Shown here: piece by piece, positions 11,058 through 21,054 of the stretch | Layout: the number at the start of each line of letters is the position of its first letter | Numbering within the stretch: position 1 is the first letter of the stretch | Origin: Oehlia diaphana | Taxonomy: Eukaryota; Glomeromycota; Glomeromycetes; Glomerales; Glomeraceae | Direction of reading: 5' to 3' | Assembly (NCBI GenBank): GCA_003833135.1 | Contig: QZLH01000225.1 | Location: 82,896-120,675, forward strand | DNA length: 37,780 nt | Position numbers and translations under genes: made by a program | The notes under the pieces: generated by a model | What the model saw: the letters and a program-made list of their open reading frames with translations, nothing else | Told to the model about the DNA's origin: nothing | Database searches by the model: none

Positions 11058-11822
11058 TTAATCATCATAATCATCATTATTATTGGTAGTAGAGGGGGTT
11101 GATGACTCGGGTGATGATGAAGGTTTTTCATAATTTAGAGGAGTTGGCGGAGTAGGTTCCCGAAATTTTGGAGGACTATCTGTTAAAGAGTCGTCTGTTG
11201 GTTCGTAAATTTCATCGTCAGATTCCTCTTCATCATCAAGTTCTTCGTCTTCACGGTATTCTTGATGTTCATAATCGGGTTCTTCATGACGAGAGACAAG
11301 CGTATTATTCATAGTAGAAGGAATACAATCCACTGAATCAATGGGTTTTGTTTTAGATTCTTTAAGATCCCATGGTTTAAATTTATCGTGATTGATTGCT
11401 TTTCTTTTGGGCTGATATTTATAGAATGGATACATCGTTTCATGTTCCTTTTTAACTTCTGAAGCTAATTCTTCGAAAAATTTCTGATGTACAGTTGACA
11501 ATTCTTTCCACAAGATAGCACTAATCTTTTTTGAAATTGGTACTAATTTTTGCTTATTAATACCATTTTCATCACAAAATTTCCTGGTTATGTCTAATAA
11601 ACCAAACTTTCCCAATTGATTGGTGTAGATTATATTCGAATTTGAAGGTCGTTTGATCGGATTTGATCCTTTTTTGGTTTTTTTGTTGACTTGTAACAAC
11701 TCTTTTGCCTTTGGCATCTCATCATTATCGATTGCAATCCTAAGTAAGTTTAATACATTCTCCATGTTATCTTTATTTTCAGTATATGCTTGTGTAGCCC
11801 ATTTATCCAATTCTTGTGTCAT
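11058..11822 (-). CDS. HMG-box protein, MATA-HMG-like (HMG1)
   Basis: Single exon, 254 residues, starting MTQELDKWATQ. A conserved N-terminal part (~1-50, with the MPKAKELL motif seen in all its paralogues here) leads to an HMG box at ~57-140. The box begins KRPSNSNIIYTNQ, runs through ISKKISAILWKELS and VHQKFFEELA, and ends MYPFYKYQPKRK. The pattern (RPxN..I.Y, IS..I...W, LA..V...H, YP.YKY.PKRK) is that of MATA-type HMG boxes, which bend DNA in the minor groove. The helix 1/2 segment (GLLDITRKFCDENGINKQ) is longer than in classical boxes. The C-terminus (~180-254) is acidic, then Pro/Ser/Thr-rich, and could act in transcription. It lies alone on the minus strand, with a regulatory module upstream. 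A nuclear DNA-binding role is inferred from the box. Confidence 0.88.
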   Translation of the reverse strand: MTQELDKWATQAYTENKDNMENVLNLLRIAIDNDEMPKAKELLQVNKKTKKGSNPIKRPSNSNIIYTNQLGKFGLLDITRKFCDENGINKQKLVPISKKISAILWKELSTVHQKFFEELASEVKKEHETMYPFYKYQPKRKAINHDKFKPWDLKESKTKPIDSVDCIPSTMNNTLVSRHEEPDYEHQEYREDEELDDEEESDDEIYEPTDDSLTDSPPKFREPTPPTPLNYEKPSSSPESSTPSTTNNNDDYDD

Positions 11823-12110
11823 TGTTAATATAAAAATTTGTTATTTCTTTTTTTTTAAAGATAGTGGTGCCAAAAAGACTTTCTTGACTCTTGATACTAA
11901 TAGAGGTGGTACTTCTCTTTAATAAAGAAGTAGCGTCAGAGTTGATCTTTGGTCCTAGGTAAAGATAATATCAGTGACCTTAACTCTTGATTGATATTGA
12001 TATTTCGAAATGTTGGCCACTTTAAGAAAAAAGTAGTGCAAAAGAGTTGTCCTTGACCCTCGATATTTATAGAGGTAATGTTAAAGGATTTAACCTTAAT
12101 TTTTGATTGA
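11823..12110 (-). promoter_or_regulatory. Conserved HMG upstream module with dyad and tandem units
   Basis: Contains an imperfect dyad, ACTTCTCT-TTAAT-AAAGAAGT, at 11911-11931, 89 nt upstream of the HMG1 ATG. A second, diverged unit about 108 bp further on repeats the boxes AAGTAGTGCAAAAGAGTTG and CTTGACCCTCGATATTTA. The same series is found upstream of HMG4 and of the broken copy at 37.6 kb. It probably holds the promoter and a regulator site; no protein is known. Confidence 0.5.
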
Positions 12111-13991
12111 TATCGATATTTTAAAATGATAATAGCTTTTTTTTTTTTTTACAAAAAAAGGGAGGATCAAATGTTAGAGGGTTTAATCCTGATTCTTGAT
12201 ATCTATAATTTTAAAAAGAATGTCAAAAATTTGATCTTTGACTCAGAGGATTTATTGATTTTGATTCCTTAAAGGAAAGTGGGATCAAGAGTTTTAATCT
12301 TGGCTACCTCTGAGATAGGTCAAAGATTTGATTTGATGATACCAAGAGATTACTTTTTAGAAGAAATGCTGATGTTCAACAAAATTCGAGAAGGATGCTG
12401 TTTAAATATAAATTTTCTGACCGTTGTTTAAATATAATTTTTTTTATCATATTAGTTGACATAATTGTATATGTCTTACGAAAATGCGGCTTCAAAGAAA
12501 TCATATTAAAACAAAGAATTATGGTTAAGATAATTTGTTTTTGGAACAAATTATCATACGCTCGCACATTTATTTCCGTTTTTTTTTTGTTTTTCTAATG
12601 ATTACTTTTAACTTTCGTTACGGCCGATGAGAGTAAGTAATATTTACGAACAAAAATTAATGCCAAGGTATAAATTTTTCTTTCAAAAATTTAATTTTAC
12701 CAAATTTGGAAATTTATATACTGATGTTGTGTCATTTCATTCATTGTTTAATTATATTATATCTCGTCATGCTTTTCGTAATATTTATTCATATTTATTA
12801 AAATTTGTTAACTATTAATTAACAAATTTCATTATAATTTTTTATTATAAAGTTCAAATTTCATTGTATAAAAGAAATAATTCTATTGGAAAAATCGGAA
12901 AATTGGAAAAATCGTAATATTAGCAAATAATAATATAAACAATGAAATTTGGATAATAATAATTTAATTATCAAACAATCAATAACGGTTTTTTTTTGAA
13001 CGAAATGATTAAAATGATTAAAATATATATATGTTTTAATAACAAAGAATATTACGAAAATATTACAAAATTTATGATTAATTATCTTTCACCATTTTTT
13101 TAGTAGGTTCTGTACTCTGGGAATAATGATTTGAGAAATAACACAAAAATTTTATTTCTTTTATATATATTCCATTTTTTATTGTTTAAAAAGTTAAAAT
13201 GAATGAATGATTGATAATTTCTAAAACATTTTGTTACAATTTTTTTTTAAGAATTTTTGTTTTCATTTTTTAAATAAAAAAAAATACGATATTTTTAGCT
13301 TATTGTTTTGCAACCTAAAAAATTCGGTATATTTCGGATTTTGTATTAATAACAACTTCCGTTCATTTTTTTTTTTTGGAGAAATAATACCGTGTTAGTA
13401 AGTTGGTTTATTTTGGGAAATATTACTAAGTTGACGAGAAAAGAAATCCGAACGAAAGACTCAAATCTGTATATACGCGAAGTATAATGCATAATATACT
13501 GATGGAATATCAACCTGTTTGCAATATAAATACGACAAATCAAAAACTTTTAATCATTGTGGCACAAAACAAACGATCGGAAAGAATTTTCTAGTGTTAT
13601 ATGACTAGTTAATATTGTGTTACATGATAAATATAACAATATTTGATAAGTGTTTAGGCCATGAAAAAATTATTAAATAACTGTCGTAAATGCAGAAAAA
13701 AAATGTTTTTAGGGATAAAGTTAGTGATAATAAAAAGGTAATATAATAAATAGTATTAAGAATTTATTATTTGATATTCAATGATGAGAATTTATTAATT
13801 AAAATTATACAAATTTTGATATAATGAAATTCGATATAATGAAAAATTGATTTCATCACTATATAAAACGAACGAAATAAAAAAAAAAAAACTAAATTAG
13901 CCCAAAAACTGTCATCGAAAAAAAGGTCAATAAAAGGATAATAAACATAATTAACAAAATTGTTTAAATTAATACTTACTAAATACAGTAT
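12111..13991. other. AT-rich intergenic region
   Basis: The first ~250 bp continue the degenerate repeat of the HMG1 upstream module (GATATCGATATTTTAAAATGAT, CTTGATATCTATAATTTT). The open frames in 12376-12818 and 13346-13543 are A/T-biased, lack family resemblance and overlap on both strands. No supported gene. Confidence 0.55.
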
Positions 13992-14615
13992 TTAATTCTC
14001 GTCATCAGAACTATCGAGAATTAATTCATCTAATTCATCTTGTATTTCTGTTAATATATTTTCTGTTGCTTTTGTTGATGAGCTCGTCGAATCTTCATAG
14101 TATTCTTCTACTTGTTCGTCAAGAGGAAGAGAAGAATCATCTGTTTTCGTTTTACTTTCGTAAAATCTAAAAGTAGTACAGACTTTTCGCTTTCTTTTCG
14201 GGGCATACTTGTAATTCGGGTATAACTTTTTGTGTTCTACACTAACTTTTAATGCCAATTCTTCAAAAAAGTTTTGATGTTCGTTTGATAAATCTTCCCA
14301 TAAGATTTTACTGAGTTTTTTTGAAATTGGTACTAATTTTTGTTTATTAATTCCATTTTTATCACAAAAATTTCTGACAATATTTAGTAAACCAAATTTA
14401 CCAATTTGATTGGTATAAATAATAATTGAATTAGGAGGTCTTCTGATTTTTTTATCTGAATCATGATATCGTAATATTTCGTTCGCTTTTGGCATTTCAT
14501 CATTATCAATTTTCTTTTCAAGTAAAATTAAAAGGTTGTCCAATTCATCTTTATTTTCGGAACGGACTCGTAAAATTAATTCATTAATATCAATAACTAG
14601 AGACTCTTGAGCCAT
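13992..14615 (-). CDS. HMG-box protein, MATA-HMG-like (HMG2)
   Basis: Single exon, 207 residues. The N-terminal region carries the family motif MPKANEILR. The HMG box at ~58-142 reads IRRPPNSIIIYTNQ, then VPISKKLSKILWEDLS, EHQNFFEELALKV and LYPNYKYAPKRKRK. A short acidic/Ser-rich tail (EEYYEDSTSSST..., ending LDSSDDEN) follows. Its box is closest by eye to those of HMG1 and HMG4. Its upstream DNA differs from the HMG1/HMG4 module, so it may be regulated differently. It is the first gene of duplicated unit A; its counterpart in unit B is the dead copy near 24.0-24.5 kb. A nuclear DNA-binding role is inferred. Confidence 0.87.
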   Translation of the reverse strand: MAQESLVIDINELILRVRSENKDELDNLLILLEKKIDNDEMPKANEILRYHDSDKKIRRPPNSIIIYTNQIGKFGLLNIVRNFCDKNGINKQKLVPISKKLSKILWEDLSNEHQNFFEELALKVSVEHKKLYPNYKYAPKRKRKVCTTFRFYESKTKTDDSSLPLDEQVEEYYEDSTSSSTKATENILTEIQDELDELILDSSDDEN

Positions 14616-15474
14616 GTTCGTTAATTATTACTATTTTTTTTTTAAAAAAAAAAAGAATATTAGAATAAATGTTTGGTCTCGAATCTTCGATTACTGGAAC
14701 TAATATTTCAAAAAAAAAAATTCATAAAGATACAATCCGTCGTCCCATTTTATAGAAAAAAAAAATTGGCCAAAGATAATGATGCTTTTTTTAGAAATAG
14801 GAACAAAGCGAATATTTTCATGACCGTGTGTATATATTCATTGATGGTAAAGTTATCGTCACACGATTTGTTTCACAATGATTAACCACATCCAAATTTG
14901 TACTAATAATACTAATAATGATAGTTACGGTTATTTCATATAATATGAATATATCAATGTATTATTCATTGTTTAACCAAATTTGATTTTTTCTCAGGTT
15001 TTTTTTTTTGTGTTTTTCATTAAAAGTAATACTAACCCTAGAATATTCCCAAAGAAAGCTCCTAACTATTCTATTTTTAATATGAGAAATAAATTTAGTA
15101 TGATTTGAAATATTTTCTTATAATTTGTTTATTTCCGAAAAGAATGGCTGACTGGTAAAAAAAAAATAAAAATACGATTACGAAATAAAGCAATTTAAAA
15201 AGAAAGACGATTAAGTTCAATTATTTAAAGAAAAAAATGGAGTCAAATTTCTAAATTTACAAATTCCTATAAAGTTTTAAAATAAAATTACGTAGTCAAG
15301 CATTCCAGCATTCAAAAAAAGATATAATCAAGAGCTTTCTTGTAATTCACATGGTAATAATTTATCGATTATTCTAATGATATTTTTTTTCTTATAATAA
15401 CAATAGAAAATCTACCGAATTAATATCTCCTATATATCAAATATATATCTTACTAATTGTTAAAGGGGAGACGG
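14616..15474. other. Intergenic part of duplicated unit A
   Basis: No gene. Much of it aligns by eye with 24540-25170, for example ATTCATAAAGATAC.../ATTCATAAAGACAC... followed by ATGATGCTTTTTTTAGAAATA/ATTATGCTTTTTTTAGAAATA. It is therefore the 5' flank of HMG2 and of its dead counterpart. Confidence 0.6.
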
Positions 15475-16015
15475 TATCCGGACTTTTCGTCGAAGTCCAT
15501 TCGAAGCAATTACGCTGAAGGAATGTTTCACCGAAGTACCATTTCGCTGAAGACATGGAATTTTTAACTTTTTTAGAAGACAAACGAATTATTTACACAT
15601 TATATTAATTCGCGCTTGTTTATTTTTTTTAGCCCTATAAAAAATTTTTCAGAAAAAATGATCACGTGTCTGAGTTTCTTCGGAATAAAAACAAGAAAAA
15701 TGATCATTTATCGGAGTATTTTCCAGAATTTTTTTATAGGGATAGTTAAAGGAAATTAATTTTACTCAATCTTAAATTCAAAAAAAGATAACAAATTCAT
15801 CGTACTTATCAATTTTCCATAACAAGTGAAAATAAAGAGAATTTATTCTTTGAACATTTTTTATTTTCTTTGTATCGAATTGTATGTTCTTCGACGAAAT
15901 GGACGATTCGGGAAAAGAATCCGGCGAAATGTCCATTCAACGAAATGCCTATTCGGCGAAATAACCCTTCGGCGAAACTTCCTTTTGGCGAATTAGCTTC
16001 GGTGAAACGTACCGT
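15475..16015. repeat. Element with TTCGGCGAAA-type degenerate minisatellite ends
   Basis: Both ends are built of diverged ~14-bp units of the type TTCGGCGAAATG (15490-15555 and 15885-16010). They surround a unique centre of ~300 bp. The outer limits carry ACGGTA and its inverse TACCGT. The block is absent at the matching place of unit B (near 25190-25230), so it inserted after the duplication. A short open frame crosses the right array (15870-16082), but its codons simply follow the repeat. Confidence 0.6.
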
Positions 16016-16599
16016 AACTTTTTTTATTTATTTATTTTATATTATTTTATTTTTTATTTTATTAAAAAAAAAAAAAGATTAAAAGTTTCATAAATCGAAA
16101 TTTTGGTTGGATCAATTTTTTATTAAATAAAATAGGATATAAATCATATGAAGTATTCAGGTTTGCAAACTACTATGTTACTCTGCAACTCTTAACAGAA
16201 ATGAATCTGATTCTCATTTGCGAGTTTAGACCGTACTAGTTTAATACATAAAGTCCGCTCAAAAGAAAACTAACCTATTTTTTGAATTCGATATTTTAAT
16301 AATCTTCAAGTGAACTCAGTAAAGTATACTTGATCTTATAAATGAATGTTAAAAAAATAGTTGTAAACAAATTACGTTTTTTATTAAAATTGAATAAATG
16401 CGTTTACTTTTATTATTTATTTAATATGTACTATACTTTAACTTATATATATAAATTCTAAAACAGAATTTAATGTAAGAGAACCGATCACATCAATGGT
16501 TCAAAATTTTTTTTTAATTTTTCTCTCTTAGTTTAAACTGTCTTGCAGTAACACATGATATTTTTGGTCACGGTGCTACGTATTTCTTTAACAATTGAT

Positions 16600-16890
16600 A
16601 CAAAAGAAAATATTCAAAAAACAAATTAAATTAAATTCTCTTTAAACTATTCTATTTTCACTTGTTACGGAAAATTGACGAATACGATGAATTTGTCAAG
16701 TTAAACCAATTTCCTTTAATTAAAAAAAAATAGACATACGCGACATATTATAATTTGTTGTCTTCTAAAGAAGAAAAAAAAAATTAAAAAATTCCATATC
16801 TTTGGCGAAATATCCCTTCGCCGAAATGACACTTCGGCGAAACATGAAATTACTTTTCGGTGAAATGGACTTCAGTGAAAAGTCCAGATA
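16600..16890. repeat. Inverted second copy of the minisatellite-ended element
   Basis: Read on the minus strand, it repeats the centre of the element at 15540-15850: GGAATTTTT..., AGAAGACAA, ACAAATTCATCGTA, CAATTTTCC(A/G)TAACAAGTGAAAAT. It also carries its own TTCGGCGAAA array at 16800-16880. The two copies can fold back on each other across ~700 bp. Confidence 0.6.
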
Positions 16891-17384
16891 TCGATATTTT
16901 TAAGTAGCACAGGCGTATTGTATTGTACTGTATATAAACTGAACCTAAATCTGTAATTTGACCACTATTCATATGATCCTAATTTTTATTGAAGCTTTAC
17001 TAAATTACTTCTAATTATGTTTTACTAATCAGAAATTCAGTACGTCAACGCTAATAAAATTTTGCATGGAAATGTTTTAAATAATTAAATTTACTAGTGA
17101 TTATTTTCCCTCCTTCGGTCCTTCCTCAATTCTTCACGTTAAACGAACGATTAAATTGAGTGGCTAAGTTAATTTGAAAATTTTAATTCACGTATATATA
17201 GATTACTTATGATATTAATATTATATGTATCGACTTATGTTATAAATATTTTAATATGGAGCTTGTTTTAAATTATTCAAATGATTCTTACCAAGAAACA
17301 TCATGATCATGTATAGAATGTTAAATTATTATGCAAAGCAATTCACTTTTAATATAATGCATTTGTATCTAAATTAAAGGATAC
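16891..17384. other. Intergenic part of duplicated unit A
   Basis: No gene. It aligns by eye with 25480-25860 of unit B, including CAGTACGTCAAC(G/T)CT, GATTATTT and AAACGAACGATTAAAT(T). It is the 3' flank of the dead protease. Confidence 0.6.
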
Positions 17385-17430
17385 CTTTAATAAATGAGTT
17401 GGCTGAGATAGTTGTCGGTAAGTGTCAAAA

Positions 17431-17524
17431 TAAGGTGAGGCGCTACAGTACAATTTATAGACAGCCATTTCACCGATATGAAATTAACTGACGCCATTTT
17501 GCTGACTTCCAGCGCCTCACCTTA
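17431..17524. repeat. Perfect 14-bp inverted repeat (hairpin)
   Basis: TAAGGTGAGGCGCT at 17431-17444 and AGCGCCTCACCTTA at 17511-17524 are perfect complements around a 66-nt spacer with CACCGATATG and GACGCCATTTTGCTGAC boxes. The left arm overlaps sequence inherited from the protease gene, so the right arm is probably an inserted, inverted piece. Confidence 0.6.
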
Positions 17525-18204
17525 CTGCGCCTTAAATTCAAATTATTTCAAGTAATCAGTAATGGGACATTGGGACATTGTTTTCGTTTTTGATAAATTA
17601 GATTGTTATAAGTACAATATTTTGTTCTATTGCAATTTAATGTTTTCATATGTCAAGTTAAAAGTAATAGATTGATTAGTAGGAAATATATATCCAAAGA
17701 TAAGACTTGTATCGTAGTTCGATCTACTTTGGTTTTATAATCAAAATCTTTAGCTCATTCAGCTTATGGAAAAGTACGTTGATGATAGTGAAAATTTACC
17801 ATAACAGATAATAATTTCTATGCATCATAGAAACAACTAAAATCCAATTTGTCTTCTGTTCTTTTAAGATTTTTTTTTCAATCCTTGCGATCGTCCTTTT
17901 TTTATTCCTGGCTCTTTTAAAAATTGTAACCTTCTTTTTGGTTCAAACAAATCTTATTATGTGTGGTACATGATTCAACAATGTCTACCCTGTAAAAAAA
18001 GTCGTTCCGTTTTCTATTTTCCATCTTTTTCCGTAAAAGGCTCATATTTCCGGATCACGGAATTTATCGAATTATTTACATTTTCCATGAATGGATCCGT
18101 GAAAAGCTCATTTTTAAAGAAATAACAGATAAAATTTTTTATATAGCTGCCGGAAATTTACAACTTTTCTCTGGGAATATTCTATTACACCCACGTGTAA
18201 AATG

Positions 18205-18412
18205 CTTTTCGACGAGCAAGATCTAGTTTATTTCATCGACTTACCGACAAAACATCGACAATCATTCCGCCGACGGAATCATTTTACCAACAGTAATTTC
18301 ACCGACAGTTTTGAAATCCTAATCCTAACTCTAGTCCTAAATTCCCTTGTCGGTGAGTCGTCTGTCGGTGAAATAATTGTCGGTAAAATAATTGTAAAAA
18401 TGAATGTGACTC
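18205..18412. repeat. Degenerate GTCGGT/ACCGAC repeat insertion
   Basis: Units such as CACCGACAG, GCCGACGGAATC and the inverse GTCGGTGAAATAATT alternate on the two strands around a short CCTAATCCTAACTC core. The block interrupts the dead protease. It resembles the TTCGGCGAAA element in style (diverged GC-bearing short units in AT-rich DNA) but has a different unit. Confidence 0.5.
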
Positions 18413-19107
18413 CGACGGACAAAAATATAAATTATTGGTATTTCAATTACTGTAACTGTTCTTTAGTTGGCTTGTATCCAGTGGTTATACCAATTAGACT
18501 ATAATTATACTGTAATGTATAATGATTTATTTCATGGGAATGATAATCCAAATTAATTATCTAATTCATTATCTAAGATTTTTGAGAAACTTCTATTGAC
18601 TGGATCATCAAACCTATTCGATTAAATGAATTATTTGTGTAATTGTCTCCAATTTTGGCGTATGAATTGTGTAAACCACGCGTAATTATATAGAATGTTG
18701 TATTACCTACAAGATGTTCCTCGACAGATCGAAATATTATCTACGACATACAGTTCACAGGAGCGGATCACTACAAAATATGGAATTTTTAATTCTGTAT
18801 TACATTATTTGCCGACATAAACATTATTTAATATAAAATAATTGATCATAAAAAAAAGTAAAAAATAATTATTAAGTTGCTAATAAAGATATGATAAATG
18901 TTTATTAAATATATGATATGATAATATGATAATAAAAATAATATATTGAAGAATTGATAGTTTGTGTGGATGATTGAATGATATTGAATGATGTAGAAAA
19001 GTCTCTAATTCTATATGGTATATCTAACATTTCTATATTTTGTAATAAAAAAGGATTAAACCCAAATTACAAATCTATTCAGATAAAAAAGTATTATATT
19101 ATAAAGT

Positions 19108-20007
19108 TCAATAACAACCATTATTTATGCTGAGGGAAGAAAGTGATAATGTTGGAAGTTTTTCAGCATCATATGTTGTAAATTTTGGAAGGTTGTCATC
19201 AAAACTTCCATTATAACTACCTCCATAACTACCTCCATAACTACCTCCATAACTACTTTCATGACTATCTTCATAACTATAACTACTTTCGTAACTATCT
19301 TCATAACTACTTTCATAACTACCTTCGTAACTATCATCATAACTACCATCATAACTACCATCATAATTACCATCATAACTACCATCATAACTACCATCAT
19401 AATTACCATCATAACTACCTTCATAACTACCTTCATAACTATCTTCGTAACTACCTTCATTCATTTGTCCAAATCCATTACCTTCGTCTTGAAAAGTAAC
19501 AGGCACATGAATAGATGGATTATTCGTAGGAAAAGGAATATGATCAGTCGATGTTATTTTGGGTTTATATTGTTTAATTATGACGCTGTTACTTTTCTTT
19601 CTGTTTGGTTGAAATTTATAATCCGGATATAACCTTTTATGTTCTTTTTCAACTTCTACGGCTAAATTAGAAAAAATGGTCTTATGTTCGATTGATAATT
19701 CATTCCATATGTTTTTACTAATTATCTTCGATATTGGAACTAATCTTTGTTTATTAATTTTATGATTTTCACAGAATTTTCTGAGGATATCTAATAAGCC
19801 ATATTTATTAAGTAGTACTGAAAAAATTATATATGAATTCGGAGGTCGCTTTATTTTTTTATCTTTTGAATTTTGATCCTGCAAAAATTCGTTCGCATTT
19901 GGCACTTTACTATTTACAGTTGTATTTTTAAGTGAATCTAAATTAACTTTGTTCTCAGTATAAGCTTGGAGAGTTAACGTATTCAAATCCATTGAATCAG
20001 TCGACAT
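19108..20007 (-). CDS. HMG-box protein with long Ser-Tyr-Asp/Glu-Gly repeat tail (HMG3)
   Basis: Single exon, 299 residues. The N-terminal region with VPNANEFLQ matches the family motif. The HMG box at ~53-137 reads IKRPPNSYIIFSVLL, then VPISKIISKNIWNELS, EHKTIFSNLAVEV and LYPDYKFQPNRKK. Residues ~184-270 are a tandem tetrapeptide array (GSYD, GNYD, GSYE, ESSY, GGSY variants). The end, LPKFTTYDAEK, matches the LPKFTTYHYTE end of HMG4, where only a short SYEDDYEYFEDD segment lies at the array's place. The array therefore expanded within one copy. It is the last gene of unit A and corresponds to HMG4. A low-complexity acidic-aromatic tail could drive condensation or transcription activation; that is inference. 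Confidence 0.86.
   Translation of the reverse strand: MSTDSMDLNTLTLQAYTENKVNLDSLKNTTVNSKVPNANEFLQDQNSKDKKIKRPPNSYIIFSVLLNKYGLLDILRKFCENHKINKQRLVPISKIISKNIWNELSIEHKTIFSNLAVEVEKEHKRLYPDYKFQPNRKKSNSVIIKQYKPKITSTDHIPFPTNNPSIHVPVTFQDEGNGFGQMNEGSYEDSYEGSYEGSYDGNYDGSYDGSYDGNYDGSYDGSYDDSYEGSYESSYEDSYESSYSYEDSHESSYGGSYGGSYGGSYNGSFDDNLPKFTTYDAEKLPTLSLSSLSINNGCY
19203..19465. repeat. 12-bp coding minisatellite in HMG3
   Basis: On the plus strand the array is made of ACTACCATCATA/ACTACCTTCATA-type 12-bp units. Each encodes one SYDG- or SYEG-like tetrapeptide on the minus strand. Unit variants group in blocks, a sign of recent slippage or unequal exchange. Confidence 0.85.
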
Positions 20008-20682
20008 ATTTTCTCGTTGGCTTTTTTACTTTTTAATAGATGAAAAACTTTTTCTTTGAGAATATGAGGAAGTTGAATTTAATTTTTTCTTTTTAAAAGA
20101 TGACAGAAGGTGAATAATAAGGACAAATAAATTAATATATATATAAATATAAATAAATAAATATATATATATATATATAAAATGTCTTTTTTAACTCTTT
20201 TGATTTTTATGATCTGAATTATAAACGAAGTGAACGTCCCATATTTATAGAAAAATCATGATCTATAAATAAAATTAAATGTAATATTTGTTAACAATAT
20301 ATTATTATCATGAAAGATAAGTATAAAAAAAAAACTATTCTCGTTTTTTTTTTCACAGAAATCCTTATTTGGAAATAAAGCTATCAAATTCTGTATTACT
20401 GCAGCGGAGTTTGAAAATCTCATTGTTTTTGAATTTGGAAATTCTCTAAAGTTTTCTACGTTTTCTATGTCCAAAAAAAAAGGAAAATGGAACATTTTTA
20501 AGGAATAATTTTCAACATATTTTTTTCTATTTTTAATGTAAGATTGTATTTTTTTACTTTTTTAATTTTTTGACTAGATCATTTTTAATTAAAGAACGAT
20601 GATCGAACATAAAAAGAAAAAAGAAAAAAAGAAAGAAATAAATAAATAGATTCTAAAAATATTTTTTAGACATCAAAAGGAG

Positions 20683-20693
20683 TTTTTTTTTTT

Positions 20694-20784
<91 letters not shown>

Positions 20785-20792
20785 ATTTTTTG

Positions 20793-20832
<40 letters not shown>
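20683..20832. repeat. Long poly-T / poly-A / poly-T tract
   Basis: T run to 20728, A run 20729-20777, then TTTTAAAATTTTTTGGG and T run 20795-20832. As a T-A palindrome it can form a long hairpin. Its true length may not be correct in the assembly. Confidence 0.7.
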
Positions 20833-21023
20833 CGTTATTCAAATAATAATAGATAAGATATTTTGGCATATTTGCATATTTGGCAAAATAAAAAATAAAT
20901 TCATTCGCTTTTTTATAAAAAAGATAAAAATATATATATATATATAAATATATATCAGATATATAATAAAATAAATAAATAAAATAAAATAAATAAAATA
21001 AAATAAATAAATAAATAAATTTA

Positions 21024-21054
<31 letters not shown>

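Larger units (their letters stand above)
17385..19030 (-). pseudogene. Dead copy of the NAL1-like protease gene (unit A)
   Basis: Scattered blocks match the intact gene at 25865-27972 in order and orientation. Examples are AAATAAGGTGAGGC (3' part), TATCCAAA(A)GTAAGAC, TTATTCCTGG(C/T)TCTTTT, CTTTTTGGTTCAAACAA, GGAATATTC(T/C)ATTACACCCACG-type sequence and TATGAATT(G/A)TGTAAACCACG. A relic of the first exon lies at 18960-19030. The frame is broken by many stops and indels and by insertions of repeat DNA at ~17435-17525, 17985-18150 and 18205-18410. The zinc-knuckle region seems to be lost. It cannot encode a protein. Confidence 0.82.

Noticed and set aside
11653..11922. 89-codon plus-strand frame over the HMG1 start
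   Set aside because: Antisense shadow of HMG1 and its upstream module; no family features.
12376..12818. Overlapping open frames on both strands
   Set aside because: A/T-biased codons, Phe/Ile/Lys/Asn-rich products and no homology to anything I recognise.
15475..16015. CRISPR-like array
   Set aside because: The units are short, diverged and contiguous, without regular spacers, and the window is eukaryotic.
15870..16082. 70-codon frame across the TTCGGCGAAA array
   Set aside because: Its codons follow the minisatellite unit; not a gene.
19125..19632. Three long open frames on both strands across the HMG3 repeat array
   Set aside because: They are other-frame readings of the 12-bp minisatellite, giving monotonous Met/Val/Ile or His/Asn/Tyr repeats. 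The HMG3 frame explains the region.
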